64,000 nucleotides of DNA from Kineosporia corallincola (GCF_018499875.1 NZ_JAHBAY010000010.1:248001-312000); one strand, 5' to 3'; positions 8,490 through 17,231 are shown, counted from the stretch's first letter. Translations and numbers: made by a program. The notes: generated by a model not told the origin, from the letters alone.

Positions 8490-8969
8490 ATGTCCGCCGT
8501 GAACGCGGACGAGATCGAGCAGGCCCTCGACGACCTCTTCGACCAGGCCCTGGTGTACCACGGGTACACCGACTACATGCGGGACTACGAGGTGATCGTG
8601 CGCGGGAGCGCCGACCCGGAGGCCGGCCAGGGCCACCGGCGCTACCTGTTCCGGCACTGCCCCCGGGTGACCGTGACCTCCACGGTCGGCCCGGACGTCT
8701 GGGCCCGCTCGCTGGACGAGGCCCTCCTGCACCAGGAGACGCCGCACGACGACGCGGTGTACGCCTGGGGCGTGCGCGGCCAGGCCCTCTACCCGGGCGC
8801 CGGCAAACCCGAGACCTCACGCGAGACCCGGCGCTGGGCGTCCCGGCTCGGGGTCCCGTTCTACGAGATCACCCTGGAGGGCAACGGGCACGAGCTGCGG
8901 CTGATGTTCTCCGACCTGACGGTGAGCGACCTGGCCGCCGGCTACACCCCGTTCGTGGTGCCGGCATGA
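8490..8969 (+). CDS. Uncharacterised protein, possibly of the YxiG-like family
   Basis: 159 residues from ATG 8490 (a GTG at 8499 is an alternative). No catalytic motif is recognised. The sequence (DEIEQALDDLFDQALVYHGYTDYMRDYEVIVRGSAD, YLFRHCPRVTVTSTVGPDVW, ETSRETRRWASRLGVPFYEITLEGNGHELRLMFSDLTVSDLA) is an alpha/beta protein with many aromatic and acidic residues. It resembles small actinobacterial proteins annotated YxiG-like, but I hold that only weakly. Its TGA overlaps the ATG of the next gene (ATGA at 8966-8969), so the two are translated together. It is divergent from the luciferase-like oxidoreductase. Confidence 0.7.
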   Translation: MSAVNADEIEQALDDLFDQALVYHGYTDYMRDYEVIVRGSADPEAGQGHRRYLFRHCPRVTVTSTVGPDVWARSLDEALLHQETPHDDAVYAWGVRGQALYPGAGKPETSRETRRWASRLGVPFYEITLEGNGHELRLMFSDLTVSDLAAGYTPFVVPA

Positions 8970-9361
8970 GCGGCGCGACGGCGAAGAAGGCCGACCGGTG
9001 CCCCTGCGGCTGGGGCGACCCGTACCCGGCCTGCTGCGGCCGCTACCACGGCGGCGAGGCCGCCCCGACCGCCGAGGCCCTGATGCGCAGCCGGTACTCG
9101 GCGTTCGTGCTCGGTCTCGAGGACTATCTGCTGCGCACCTGGGCGCCGGAGAGCCGGCCCGGAGGGCTGGGGCTCGACGAGGACATCCAGTGGCAGCGCC
9201 TGGTGGTGCTGGGGCGGGAGGCCGGTGGTCCGTTCGACGCCGAGGGCTCGGTCGAGTTCGAGGCCTGGTACCGCTACGACGGGCAGCGCGAGGTGCAGCG
9301 CGAGGACTCGCTGTTCCGCCGCGACCAGGGCCGCTGGGTCTACGTCGGGCCGCGCCCCTGA
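8966..9361 (+). CDS. YchJ-family protein with N-terminal SEC-C-type zinc motif
   Basis: 131 residues. The N-terminus has the zinc-binding signature CPCGWGDPYPACCGRYH (residues 10-26), followed by the YchJ core ALMRSRYSAFVLGLEDYLLRTWAPES and an NTF2-like half (FEAWYRYDGQREVQREDSLFRRDQGRWVYV). YchJ proteins have a conserved fold but no agreed function; the SEC-C-like motif suggests zinc and perhaps protein or nucleic acid contact. It is coupled to the preceding gene by ATGA overlap and its last 22 bases overlap the end of the convergent acetyltransferase gene. Confidence 0.88.
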   Translation: MSGATAKKADRCPCGWGDPYPACCGRYHGGEAAPTAEALMRSRYSAFVLGLEDYLLRTWAPESRPGGLGLDEDIQWQRLVVLGREAGGPFDAEGSVEFEAWYRYDGQREVQREDSLFRRDQGRWVYVGPRP

Positions 9362-9939
9362 CCCGCCGGCCCGGCCAGCCACTCCTCCCGGGTGATCGCG
9401 TACTCCACCTCGCCGTGCTCGGCACCCGGGATCGGTTCGTCCCACTCCTCGTGGAAGCTGCGCACGTGGCGTAGCCCGATGCTCGCCATCGTGGCCCGGG
9501 ACCCCTGGTTGACCGCCATCGTCTGCCCGAACACCCGCTGCGTGCCGAGGCCGGGGAAGAGGTCGGTGAAGGCGTGCCGCAGCAGCTCGGCCGCCCCCTC
9601 ACTGGCCAGGCCCCGCCGCCAGAACCCGGGCAGCAGGCGGTATCCGATCTCCGCCTCGCCGGGCCGCACCCGCCCGTCGTCGAAGGCCGGTTCCAGCAGC
9701 CACCAGCCGGTGAACGTCCCGTCCAGCAGGCCCACCCAGAAGCCCAGCCCCGGATGCTCTTTCGCCACCCGCAGCCGGCGGTGGTGCGCGGCCACGATGT
9801 CGTCACGCAGCCGGGGGCGGCCGCTGAACAGGTAGCGCATCACCTGCGGATCGGTGTCGAGCGCCACCTCGTGCTCCAGGTGCCGGGGCGCGAGGGGGAG
9901 CAGCGTGAGTCGTCGTGTACTCAGGGTCGCCTGCGTCAT
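9340..9939 (-). CDS. GNAT-family N-acetyltransferase (RimJ/RimL type)
   Basis: 199 residues from ATG 9939 (MTQATLSTRRLTLLPLAPRHLE), the usual start of RimJ/RimL-like proteins. The acetyl-CoA-binding motif A is seen as GEAEIGYRLLPGFWRRGLASEGAAELLRHAF, followed by the late strand and helix VFGQTMAVNQGSRATMASIGLRHVRSFHEEW. Such enzymes acetylate protein N-termini, small amines or antibiotics; the substrate here is unknown. The 3' end overlaps that of the convergent YchJ gene by 22 bases. Confidence 0.88.
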   Translation of the reverse strand: MTQATLSTRRLTLLPLAPRHLEHEVALDTDPQVMRYLFSGRPRLRDDIVAAHHRRLRVAKEHPGLGFWVGLLDGTFTGWWLLEPAFDDGRVRPGEAEIGYRLLPGFWRRGLASEGAAELLRHAFTDLFPGLGTQRVFGQTMAVNQGSRATMASIGLRHVRSFHEEWDEPIPGAEHGEVEYAITREEWLAGPAGQGRGPT

Positions 9940-10050
9940 GGGGGGATTGTGGTGCGCGGGATCCGCGCGGGCCAGGCCTTTTCGGGCCGTTCGCCGTCCA
10001 CCATTCGGGCTTTCGGGCGACCGCGGGGCGATATGGTCTACATTGCGCCA

Positions 10051-10893
10051 ATGGCGGACGACTCGGACCGGGTGCGGCTGCTCGACCGGAAGTACCGCGA
10101 ACTGGCCATGTCCACGTTCGCCTTCGAGACGCGCCTCACCCACCGGCTCGGCTACCTGCGCACGTTCGCCTCACCCCGGATCGCCGGGCTGCTGCGCCAC
10201 ACCGGGCAGATGGGCGCCGAACCGCGCCGCCGCGCCTACGACACCGGGCTGTTCATGCGGGCGATCATCGACGCCGGGCTGGAATCGCCCACCGGGCAGT
10301 GCGGTGTGGCCCGGCTGAACGTGATGCACCGGCAGTGGCGCATCACCAACGACGACTACGTCTGGGTGCTGGGCACTTTCGCGGTGGTGAACATCCGCAT
10401 GATCAGGCGTGCCGGGTGGCGGCCGATCACCCGGGCCGAGCAGCAGACCGTCATCGACTGGCACGTCGAGCTCGGCACCCGGATGGGCATCACCGACATC
10501 CCCACCGACTTCGCCACGTTCGACGCCTGGTTCACCGCCTACGAGGCCCGCATGCTGCGCCGCACCCCGGCCGGTGACGAGCTGCTGCGCCTGGCGATCG
10601 GCGTGGTGGCCTCGACGATCCCGCGCCGTCTGCGCCGCCCCGCCCTCGCCCTGGTGCCGGTGCTGATCGAGGAACCGGCCCGCACCGCACTGGGTTTCCG
10701 GCGGCCGGGTCTTCCGGCACGGTTCGTGATCGGTCTGCTGCTGGCTGTGCGCTCGTGGCGCCGTCGCCGTTCCGGGCCGCCCGGGCCGTGGTTCGCGCTG
10801 GGCGAGCCGAACGGCGAGTACCCGGACGGCTGGACGCTCGACGACCTGGGCCCGCGCCGCTCCTACACCACGGAGACCGGCCGCGGTGACTGA
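10051..10893 (+). CDS. MpaB/DUF2236-family oxygenase-like protein
   Basis: 280 residues from ATG 10051; an in-frame ATG at 10033 would add six residues. No Shine-Dalgarno precedes either, and TATGGT at 10032-10037 could act as a -10 box for a leaderless message. The family signature is present: RRAYDTGLFMRAIIDAG, then GQCGVARLNVMHRQWRITNDDYVWVLGTFAVVNIRMIRRAGWRPITRAEQ, with the His and Arg residues that ligate haem b in latex-clearing protein and MpaB relatives. Family members are haem-dependent oxygenases or peroxidases acting on hydrophobic substrates. The C-terminus ends in a basic hydrophobic helix and a Pro-rich tail. No substrate can be assigned. Confidence 0.78.
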   Translation: MADDSDRVRLLDRKYRELAMSTFAFETRLTHRLGYLRTFASPRIAGLLRHTGQMGAEPRRRAYDTGLFMRAIIDAGLESPTGQCGVARLNVMHRQWRITNDDYVWVLGTFAVVNIRMIRRAGWRPITRAEQQTVIDWHVELGTRMGITDIPTDFATFDAWFTAYEARMLRRTPAGDELLRLAIGVVASTIPRRLRRPALALVPVLIEEPARTALGFRRPGLPARFVIGLLLAVRSWRRRRSGPPGPWFALGEPNGEYPDGWTLDDLGPRRSYTTETGRGD

Positions 10894-10902
10894 GCCGGCG
10901 GT

Positions 10903-11358
10903 TCACCGATCCGCGGGATCCGCCGTCCACCGGGCGAACACCTCGTCCGCCAGCCGGTCCGCGGCCGGGTCCTCGCAGTCCATCCCGGCCTCCACGATCT
11001 GCCGGTAGCTCTCGATCTTGGCCCCGATCAGCGACCGGTCGGCGGTGAGCCGGGCCAGCTGCTCGTCGATCGCCGCCGACTGCCGTTCCAGCAGCGCCAG
11101 CCGGTACCGGTGCCGTTCCAGCGTCTGCGGCCCGGCCTGCACGAACTCCCGCACCTCCGCCACCGGCATCCCGGTGCGGCGCAGCGCCTGCACGGTGCGG
11201 ACCCAGCGCAGGACGGCCGGGGTGTAGCGACGGCGCCCGTCCGTCCCCCGCCCGACCTCCGGGATCAGGCCCTCCCGTTCGTACCAGCGCAGCGTGTCGA
11301 CGCTGATGCCGGTGCGCTCGGACACGTCCCGGATGCCGACGGCGGGTTGCTCGCTCAT
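10903..11358 (-). CDS. MerR-family transcriptional regulator
   Basis: 151 residues. The N-terminus has the MerR winged helix: VGIRDVSERTGISVDTLRWYEREGLIPEVGRGTDGRRRYTPAVLRWVRTVQALRRTGMPVAEVREFV, followed by a long dimerisation coiled coil (LERHRYRLALLERQSAAIDEQLARLTADRSLIGAKIESYRQIV). No Cys pair for metal sensing sits after the coiled coil apart from a lone Cys in GMDCEDP. This is like the SoxR-less, alcohol dehydrogenase-linked MerR regulators (AdhR type) that respond to aldehydes. It overlaps the upstream adh gene by ATGA, so it is co-transcribed with the dehydrogenase it may control. Confidence 0.9.
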   Translation of the reverse strand: MSEQPAVGIRDVSERTGISVDTLRWYEREGLIPEVGRGTDGRRRYTPAVLRWVRTVQALRRTGMPVAEVREFVQAGPQTLERHRYRLALLERQSAAIDEQLARLTADRSLIGAKIESYRQIVEAGMDCEDPAADRLADEVFARWTADPADR

Positions 11359-12404
11359 CCGGCCACGATAGGCGCCTCGTCGGTGACGGTCAGGTCGAGC
11401 ACCAGCCGGCCCCGCACGTCCCCGCGCGCGAGCCGGTCCAGCGCCTCCCGCACCCGCGGGGCCGGCAGCACCTCGACGTCCGCGGTGATCCCGTGCTCCG
11501 CGGCGAACGCCAGCATCTCCCGGGCGTCGCGCACTCCGGAGGACCCGGAGGCGGTGACCCGGCGGCGTCCACGCAGCAGGGCCATCGCGTCCACCTGGTG
11601 ACGCGGTGGGATGCCGAGCACGCAGAGGGTGCCGTCGAAGTCGAGCGTGAGCAGGTACGGCGTGAGGTCATGCTCACCCGGGACGGTGTCGACGATTACG
11701 TCGAAGGCATAGGCGTGCCGGGCCATCTGGTCCGGGTCGGTGGAGAGCACCACCGCCTCCGCCCCCAGGGCGAGAGCCTGCTCACGCCGGGACCGCGAGG
11801 TGGTGAACACGGTCACCGACGCACCCAGCGCCCGGGCGAACTTCACCGCCAGGTGGCCGAGCCCGCCCAGCCCGGCCACGCCGACCCGGGTGCCGGCCCC
11901 GACCCCGAGCCGGCGCAGTGGCTGCCACATCGTGACGCCCGCACACATCAGGGGCGCGGCGCCGGCCGGGTCCAGCTCCTCGGGCAGGTGATACACGAAC
12001 CGGTCACGCACCACCGTCTCCCGCGCGTACGCGCCGTGGCGGGGCGTGCCGTCGTGCCGGTCCACCCCGCCATAGGTCAGGGTGGGGAACTCCAGGCAGT
12101 ACGTCTCCTCCTCGTCGAGGCAGGCCGGGCAGACGCCGCACGAGTCGACGATGTTGCCGACGGCCACCCGGTCGCCGACAGCGAATTCGGTCACCGCGGA
12201 ACCGATTTCGGCCACCTCACCGGTGAACTCGTGCCCGGGCACCAGCGGCAGGCCGTCGGCTGCCTCGATCGCGTGCAGGTCGGAGTGGCAGACGCCGCAG
12301 TGGGTGATGCGGACGCGGACGTCGTCGGGGCGGGTGGCGCGCAGGCCGAAGGTCCACGGCTGGAGCGTGCCGCCCGGGGTGAGCAGGGCGTATCCGGTGG
12401 TCAT
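11355..12404 (-). CDS. Zinc-dependent alcohol dehydrogenase (cinnamyl-alcohol dehydrogenase/AdhA-like)
   Basis: 349 residues. Catalytic zinc ligands: Cys39 in CGVCHSD and His58-Glu59 in PGHEF. The structural zinc lobe has four Cys (89, 92, 95, 103; CGVCPACLDEEETYC). The Rossmann fold shows VGVAGLGGLGHLAVKFARALGA. This pattern matches the NADP-dependent CAD/YjgB-type dehydrogenases that reduce aldehydes to alcohols. It starts nine bases after the lysR stop and overlaps merR by four bases, forming lysR-adh-merR. With the MerR partner, a role in aldehyde detoxification is a reasonable inference. Confidence 0.92.
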   Translation of the reverse strand: MTTGYALLTPGGTLQPWTFGLRATRPDDVRVRITHCGVCHSDLHAIEAADGLPLVPGHEFTGEVAEIGSAVTEFAVGDRVAVGNIVDSCGVCPACLDEEETYCLEFPTLTYGGVDRHDGTPRHGAYARETVVRDRFVYHLPEELDPAGAAPLMCAGVTMWQPLRRLGVGAGTRVGVAGLGGLGHLAVKFARALGASVTVFTTSRSRREQALALGAEAVVLSTDPDQMARHAYAFDVIVDTVPGEHDLTPYLLTLDFDGTLCVLGIPPRHQVDAMALLRGRRRVTASGSSGVRDAREMLAFAAEHGITADVEVLPAPRVREALDRLARGDVRGRLVLDLTVTDEAPIVAG

Positions 12405-12413
12405 GGCACGACG

Positions 12414-13331
12414 CTAGGAACTGGAGTGCACTCCAGCGCAAGCCCGCCGCACCACGTCCCGCAGGTACTGGTGCTCCGGCTCGTCATCGAAGGTGGGGTG
12501 CCACCACATCGCCTCGATCAGCGGCGGCGCGTCGAACGGGCAGGGCAGCGGGCGCACGCCGGCGTCCGGGGGCAGCAGGTCAGCCAGGCGGCGTTGCAGC
12601 AGCGCCACCCGGTCGCTGCGGGCCACCAGGGCGGGCACGGCGAGGAAGTTCTCCGTGACGATCTGCACGTGCGGCTCGATGCCGAGCATCTGCATCTGCC
12701 GGGTCACCGGCGACGGGTCGGACGGGCCGTGATAAGTCGCCACCCAGGGCAGTTTCCGGAGGTCGTCGACGGTCAGCCCGTGCTCGGCGGCGGCCGACCC
12801 CGAGGCCACCAGGCAGACCCACCGGTCGCGGAACAGGTCCTGGTGCGACATGTCGCTGACGATGCCGTGGGGCAGCACCAGCAGGTCGGAGGTGAGCAGC
12901 GCGCGGTCGGCGCGGTCGACCACGGACGGATGGCTGTCGGAGAGCCGGAGCCGGGCGTTCGGTGACTCCTCGCCGAGGATGCGGGCGATCCGGTCGCCGA
13001 ACACCGTGGTCGCGTAATCGCTGATGGTCAGCGTGAATTCGCGGGTGGACACGGCCGGGTCGAACCCGCTCTGGGCGGCGAACACCCGCTCGGCGCCGGT
13101 CAGCGCGGTGCGCACCAGCTCTTCCAGCTGCACGGCCAGCGGCGTGAGCCGGTAGTCGTTGCCCACCCGGGTGAGCAGGTCGTCACCGAAGTGCCGGCGC
13201 AGTTTTCCCAGGGACGCCGAGAGAGCGGGCTGCCCCAGGCCCATTGCCGCGGCGGCGCGGGTGACACTGCGCTCACGCAGCAGAGCGTCTAGTGCCACCA
13301 GCAAATTCAGGTCAAGGCGCGCCAAACTCAC
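12414..13331 (-). CDS. LysR-family transcriptional regulator
   Basis: 305 residues, GTG start. The N-terminal winged helix is typical (LDLNLLVALDALLRERSVTRAAAAMGLGQPALSASLGKLRRHFGDDLLTRVGNDYRLTPLA), followed by the periplasmic-binding-like effector domain (FTLTISDYATTVFGDRIARILGE). It resembles NodD/PcpR-like regulators of aromatic catabolism. It is divergent from a FAD monooxygenase, the standard arrangement in which a LysR protein controls the facing gene. No Shine-Dalgarno is visible before the GTG; a CATATT box ends about 10 bases before it, so the message may be leaderless. Confidence 0.9.
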   Translation of the reverse strand: MSLARLDLNLLVALDALLRERSVTRAAAAMGLGQPALSASLGKLRRHFGDDLLTRVGNDYRLTPLAVQLEELVRTALTGAERVFAAQSGFDPAVSTREFTLTISDYATTVFGDRIARILGEESPNARLRLSDSHPSVVDRADRALLTSDLLVLPHGIVSDMSHQDLFRDRWVCLVASGSAAAEHGLTVDDLRKLPWVATYHGPSDPSPVTRQMQMLGIEPHVQIVTENFLAVPALVARSDRVALLQRRLADLLPPDAGVRPLPCPFDAPPLIEAMWWHPTFDDEPEHQYLRDVVRRACAGVHSSS

Positions 13332-13338
13332 TGTACTA

Positions 13339-13353
13339 ATATGACAAACGTAT
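13339..13353. promoter_or_regulatory. Probable LysR-type binding box in the divergent promoter
   Basis: ATATGACAAACGTAT fits the T-N11-A rule with imperfect dyad symmetry (ATATG/CGTAT). It lies 8 bases upstream of the lysR start and about 105 bases upstream of the monooxygenase start, where autoregulation is usual. Confidence 0.4.
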
Positions 13354-13457
13354 CACTGTGGTCGATGCACCCCATCAGGCATCGTGTCTTCCCTCCCGAG
13401 ACTCCCCTCCCCGACAGTGGACGTGCCGCAAGGGCACACAACGAAGGAGAGTGGATC

Positions 13458-14588
13458 GTGGCCGCAGTCGGGAACGTGCTGGTGATCGGTGGAGGCGTCG
13501 CCGGGACGGCCGTCGCGATCGGGCTGGCCGGCGCCGGGGTGGCGGTCGACCTGGTCGAGCGCCAGCCCGGGGTCACGGCCCTCGGATCGGGTATCACCGT
13601 GCAGGGCAACGCTTTGCGGGTGCTGAAGGGCCTGGGGGTGTGGGACGAGGTGCTGGCCGCCGGGTACGCGTTCGACAGCCTGGGCATGCGGGCCCCGGAT
13701 GCGCACGGCACGCTGCTGGCCGAGGTGCCGGACGCGCGCACCGGCGGTCCGGACCTGCCCGCCACGGTGGGCATGCCCCGCCCCGAGCTGGCCCGCATCC
13801 TCGTCGACCGGGCCGCCGCGGCCGGCGTCGGGCTGCGTTTCGGCACCACGGTGACCACCCTCACCCAGGACGACGCCGGCGTCGACGTCACCCTGAGCGA
13901 CGGCTCGCGGGGCCGGTACGACGTGGTGGTCGCGGCCGACGGCATCCGGTCCGCCACGCGCGCCGGGCTCGGCATCGAGCTGGAGACGAAGGCCGTGGGC
14001 ATGGGCATCTGGCGGGCGTTCGGCCCGCGCCCGGCGAGCGTGACCCGCACCGACCTGATCCACGGCGGCGAGTCGTACATCGCGGGCTACTGCCCGACCG
14101 GCGAGAACTCGCTCTACGCCTACATCGTCGAGAGGGCCCAGGACCGGTCCGGGCTGGCGCCGGAGCAGCAGCTGGCCACGATGCGGCGGCTCACGCAGGC
14201 CTACCACGGACCCTGGGACGAGATCCGGGAGAACCTCACCGACCCCTCGAAGGTCAACTACACCTGGTTCGAGACCCACCTGCTGGACGCGCCGTGGAAC
14301 CGCGGCCGGGTGGTGCTGATCGGCGACGCCGCGCACACCTGCCCGCCCACCCTGGCCCAGGGCGCGGCGATGGCGCTGGAGGACGCCGCGGTGCTGGCCG
14401 AGTTGCTGACCACCCACGAACAGGTGGACGACGCACTGTGGAACGCCTTCACCGAGCGGCGTTTCGCCCGCGCCGGTGCCGTGGTGGAGGCGTCCAACCG
14501 GATGGCGGGCTGGCTGCTGAACGGCGAGCGCGGCGACGTGCCCGGGCTGATGCGTGACATCTCGGCGCTGGTGAGCGTGCCGGCCTGA
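13458..14588 (+). CDS. FAD-dependent aromatic-type monooxygenase
   Basis: 376 residues from GTG 13458, which has AAGGAGAG seven bases upstream; earlier in-frame ATG codons (13341, 13365) have none. The FAD site begins at once: NVLVIGGGVAGTAVAIGLAGAGVAVDLVE (GxGxxG). The DG motif is VVAADGIRSATR, and the GD motif is GRVVLIGDAAHTCPPTLAQGAAMALEDAAVLAELL. These three define class A flavoprotein hydroxylases such as salicylate and 6-hydroxynicotinate hydroxylases. The product probably hydroxylates a small aromatic ring with NAD(P)H. The facing LysR gene supports substrate-induced expression. Confidence 0.92.
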   Translation: MAAVGNVLVIGGGVAGTAVAIGLAGAGVAVDLVERQPGVTALGSGITVQGNALRVLKGLGVWDEVLAAGYAFDSLGMRAPDAHGTLLAEVPDARTGGPDLPATVGMPRPELARILVDRAAAAGVGLRFGTTVTTLTQDDAGVDVTLSDGSRGRYDVVVAADGIRSATRAGLGIELETKAVGMGIWRAFGPRPASVTRTDLIHGGESYIAGYCPTGENSLYAYIVERAQDRSGLAPEQQLATMRRLTQAYHGPWDEIRENLTDPSKVNYTWFETHLLDAPWNRGRVVLIGDAAHTCPPTLAQGAAMALEDAAVLAELLTTHEQVDDALWNAFTERRFARAGAVVEASNRMAGWLLNGERGDVPGLMRDISALVSVPA

Positions 14589-14601
14589 GGCTGGTGCGAT
14601 C

Positions 14602-14660
14602 GCTGGAACGACGGACGACGGGGGGCTCCGCACGGGCTCCCCGTCGTCCGTCGTTCCAGC
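14602..14660. terminator. Bidirectional terminator with a 22-bp perfect stem
   Basis: Bases 14602-14623 and 14639-14660 are perfect reverse complements (22 bp) around a 15-base loop. The hairpin fills the gap between the convergent monooxygenase (stop 14588) and sulfatase (stop 14664) genes, so it should end transcripts from both sides. Confidence 0.75.
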
Positions 14661-14663
14661 CGG

Positions 14664-17018
14664 CTACTGGGCGCTCATCACCCGCTGGTACGCGCCGCCC
14701 TGCCCGTCCTGGCCACTGCGGTCCTCGCCCAGGTCGATGCGGACCTGGTGCACGATGCCGGTCAGGGCGTTGTCGAGACGGGGGTACTCCGGGCTCACCG
14801 GGGTGCCGAGATCGACGCCCAGGTTGAGGGTCTCGTCGAAGGAGAAGTAGTAGGGGATGGTCGAGCCGACCCGGCCCTTGCCGTCGGTGACCCCGTCGAC
14901 CGCGATGGCGACCGCGCCGCCCAGGCCGGTGCCCTCGCCGTCGTAGGTGAACTCGACGCGAACCTCGTGCCGGCCCGCGGGCAGGGGACTCTCGGTGCGC
15001 ACCTGGAAGCGCTCCAGGCCGAAGTAGTTGTAGTGGTAGGTCGGCCGGCCGCCGACCAGGTACACGCTCCAGCCGCCGAAGGCGCCGCCCTGGGCGATGA
15101 TCACGCCGTTCGCGTCGCCGGGCACCTCGATGTCGGCGGTGATCGTGTGCGAGCGGTTCTTGACGTTCGGGGTGGTCTCCTCGGTGAGCCGCCGCATGCC
15201 GCCGTGGTAGGTGATCGAGCGGCGCCCGGCGAGCAGGTCGATTCTGCCCGCCACAGTGGGGTTCTCGCGCTCGGTGACCCGGTCGTCGAGCGGGAACACC
15301 TGATGCTTGGCGGCCTCCACCAGGAACAGGTCCTGCAACTGGCGCAGTTTCGCCGGGTGCTGCGCGGCCAGGTCGTTGGACTGGGTCCAGTCGCTGGTCA
15401 GGTCGTACAGCTCCCACACGTCGTTCTCGAAACGCCGCTCCGGGTCGGGGATCATCTGCCAGGGGATGCCGTGGCGGGTGACCGCCATCCAGCCCTCGTG
15501 GTAGATGCCGCGGTTGCCGCACATCTCGAAGTACTGGGTGGTGCGCCGGTCGGGAGCGGTCTCGTCGGCGAACGTGTAGCGCATGCTGGTGCCCTCGATC
15601 GGCTGCTGCTGAACGCCGTTCACCAGGTGCGGGGCGGGCACGCCGACACAGTCGAGAATGGTCGGCAGCACGTCGATCACGTGGTGGAACTGCGGGCGCA
15701 CGCCACCGCCGCCGGTGATCCCGCCGGGCCAGTGGATGATCAGGCCGTCGCGGGTGCCGCCGAAGTGTGAGGCGACCTGTTTCGTCCACTGGTAGGGGGT
15801 GTTCAGCGCCACCGCCCAGCCGGCCGGGCCGATCGGGTAGCTGTCGGCGGTGCCGATCAGGTCGATCTGCTCGATCATCTCGTCCGGGTCGTCGGCGATG
15901 CCGTGCCCGAGGCGGTGCTCGTTCAGCGTGCCGTCGATCCCGCCCTCGCCGGAGGCGCCGTTGTCGCCCAGCAGGTACACGAAGACGGTGTTGTCGAGCT
16001 CGCCCAGCTCGGTCAGCGCGTCGACCAGGCGGCCCACCTGGGTGTCGGCGTGCTCGGTGAACCCGGCGAAGGTCTCCATGAACCGCGCGGACAGGCGGCG
16101 CTGGTTCTCGCTCAGCTCGTGCCAGTGCGGCAGTCCCTGCGCCCAGTCGGACAGCACCGCGTCGGGCGGAACCACGCCGAGTTCCTTCTGCCGCACCAGG
16201 ATTCGTTCCCGCTCGGCGTCCCAGCCCTGGTCGAACCGGCCCGCGTACTTCTCCCGCCACCGCGGCGCCACGTGCAGCGGCGCGTGCGAGGCGCCGAAGG
16301 CCAGGTAGGTGAAGAACGGCCGGTTCGGGGTGAGGGAGCGCTGCGTGCGGATCCAGTCGATGCTCTGCTCGACCAGGTCCTCGGACAGGTGGTAGCCGTC
16401 TTCCGGGCGCCGGGTCGGCTCGAACGGGGTGGTTCCGCGGTACAGCTGCGGGTACCAGTGGTTCATCTCGGCGCCCATGAACCCGTAGAACGCGTCGAAA
16501 CCCTCACCGGTGGGCCAGCGGCCGAACGGCCCGACCGCGCTGATCTCGCGCGGCGGGGTCTGGTGCCACTTGCCGAAGGCGGCCGTGCTGTAGCCGTTGC
16601 CCTGGAGGATCTGCGCGAGCGTGGCGGCGCCGGCCGGGCGGAACCCGTTGTAGCCGGGTGCCGCGGTGGCCATCTCGGTGGTGCCGCCCATGCCCACGGA
16701 GTGGCAGTTGCGGCCGGTCATCAGGGACTGCCGGGTGGGGGAGCAGAGCGCGTTGACGTGGAACCGGTTGTAGCGCAGGCCTTCTGAGGCCAGCCGCTCG
16801 GCGGTGGGCATCTGGCAGGGGCCGCCGAACGCGCTGGAGCTGCCGAAGCCCAGGTCGTCGAGCACCACGATGACGACGTTCGGGGCCGCCGGGGGCGGGG
16901 TGGTCGGGCCGATCGCCTGGAACGGCTCGTGCTGGTCGTGGATGCCGACCGCGGTGACCGGTGTCTGCTGCCGCAGCGGCTCCGGCAGAACGTGCCGGCC
17001 GGCTTCGAAACCACCCAC
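14664..17018 (-). CDS. Formylglycine-dependent arylsulfatase
   Basis: 784 residues from GTG 17018, preceded by AGGAG six bases upstream (a GTG at 17039 lacks a site). The catalytic core is complete: metal ligands in VVIVVLDDLGFG, and the sulfatase signature ALCSPTRQSLMTGR whose Cys (about residue 92) is converted to formylglycine by FGE (C-x-P-x-R rule). Further family landmarks are FLYLLGDNGAS-like GDNGASGEGG and KWHQTP. The C-terminal 230 residues add a beta-rich domain (GDANGVIIAQGGAFGGWSVYLVGGRPTYHYNYFGLERF). No signal peptide is seen, so it is probably cytoplasmic or exported by an unseen route. It hydrolyses sulfate esters; the substrate is unknown. Length is at the upper end for arylsulfatases. 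Confidence 0.93.
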   Translation of the reverse strand: MGGFEAGRHVLPEPLRQQTPVTAVGIHDQHEPFQAIGPTTPPPAAPNVVIVVLDDLGFGSSSAFGGPCQMPTAERLASEGLRYNRFHVNALCSPTRQSLMTGRNCHSVGMGGTTEMATAAPGYNGFRPAGAATLAQILQGNGYSTAAFGKWHQTPPREISAVGPFGRWPTGEGFDAFYGFMGAEMNHWYPQLYRGTTPFEPTRRPEDGYHLSEDLVEQSIDWIRTQRSLTPNRPFFTYLAFGASHAPLHVAPRWREKYAGRFDQGWDAERERILVRQKELGVVPPDAVLSDWAQGLPHWHELSENQRRLSARFMETFAGFTEHADTQVGRLVDALTELGELDNTVFVYLLGDNGASGEGGIDGTLNEHRLGHGIADDPDEMIEQIDLIGTADSYPIGPAGWAVALNTPYQWTKQVASHFGGTRDGLIIHWPGGITGGGGVRPQFHHVIDVLPTILDCVGVPAPHLVNGVQQQPIEGTSMRYTFADETAPDRRTTQYFEMCGNRGIYHEGWMAVTRHGIPWQMIPDPERRFENDVWELYDLTSDWTQSNDLAAQHPAKLRQLQDLFLVEAAKHQVFPLDDRVTERENPTVAGRIDLLAGRRSITYHGGMRRLTEETTPNVKNRSHTITADIEVPGDANGVIIAQGGAFGGWSVYLVGGRPTYHYNYFGLERFQVRTESPLPAGRHEVRVEFTYDGEGTGLGGAVAIAVDGVTDGKGRVGSTIPYYFSFDETLNLGVDLGTPVSPEYPRLDNALTGIVHQVRIDLGEDRSGQDGQGGAYQRVMSAQ

Positions 17019-17052
17019 AAGGAACTCCTGTTCGCGCACAGTTGATGACGGC

Positions 17053-17088
17053 GCACGATCGGCCGCGGTCGCGGCCGTCCGGTCGTGC
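17053..17088. other. Compound hairpin between cbiO and the sulfatase gene
   Basis: CGGCCGC (17060-17066) pairs with GCGGCCG (17071-17077), and an outer pair GCACGA/TCGTGC (17053-17058, 17083-17088) extends it with small bulges. It could be the end of the cbi transcript or a 5' structure of the sulfatase mRNA. The rest of 17019-17231 shows no gene. Confidence 0.35.
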
Positions 17089-17231
17089 TCATCGCTCAGG
17101 GTGACAGACCCGCGGGGCCGCCCACAACGAGGCCCCCTCGGCGAGCGATACCGTTTCGCGATGAAGGCCAGAGGTGCGGCCTATGTGTGGCACAACGGGT
17201 TTCGCGGATGTGTCAGGACCGGTCGGGACGG

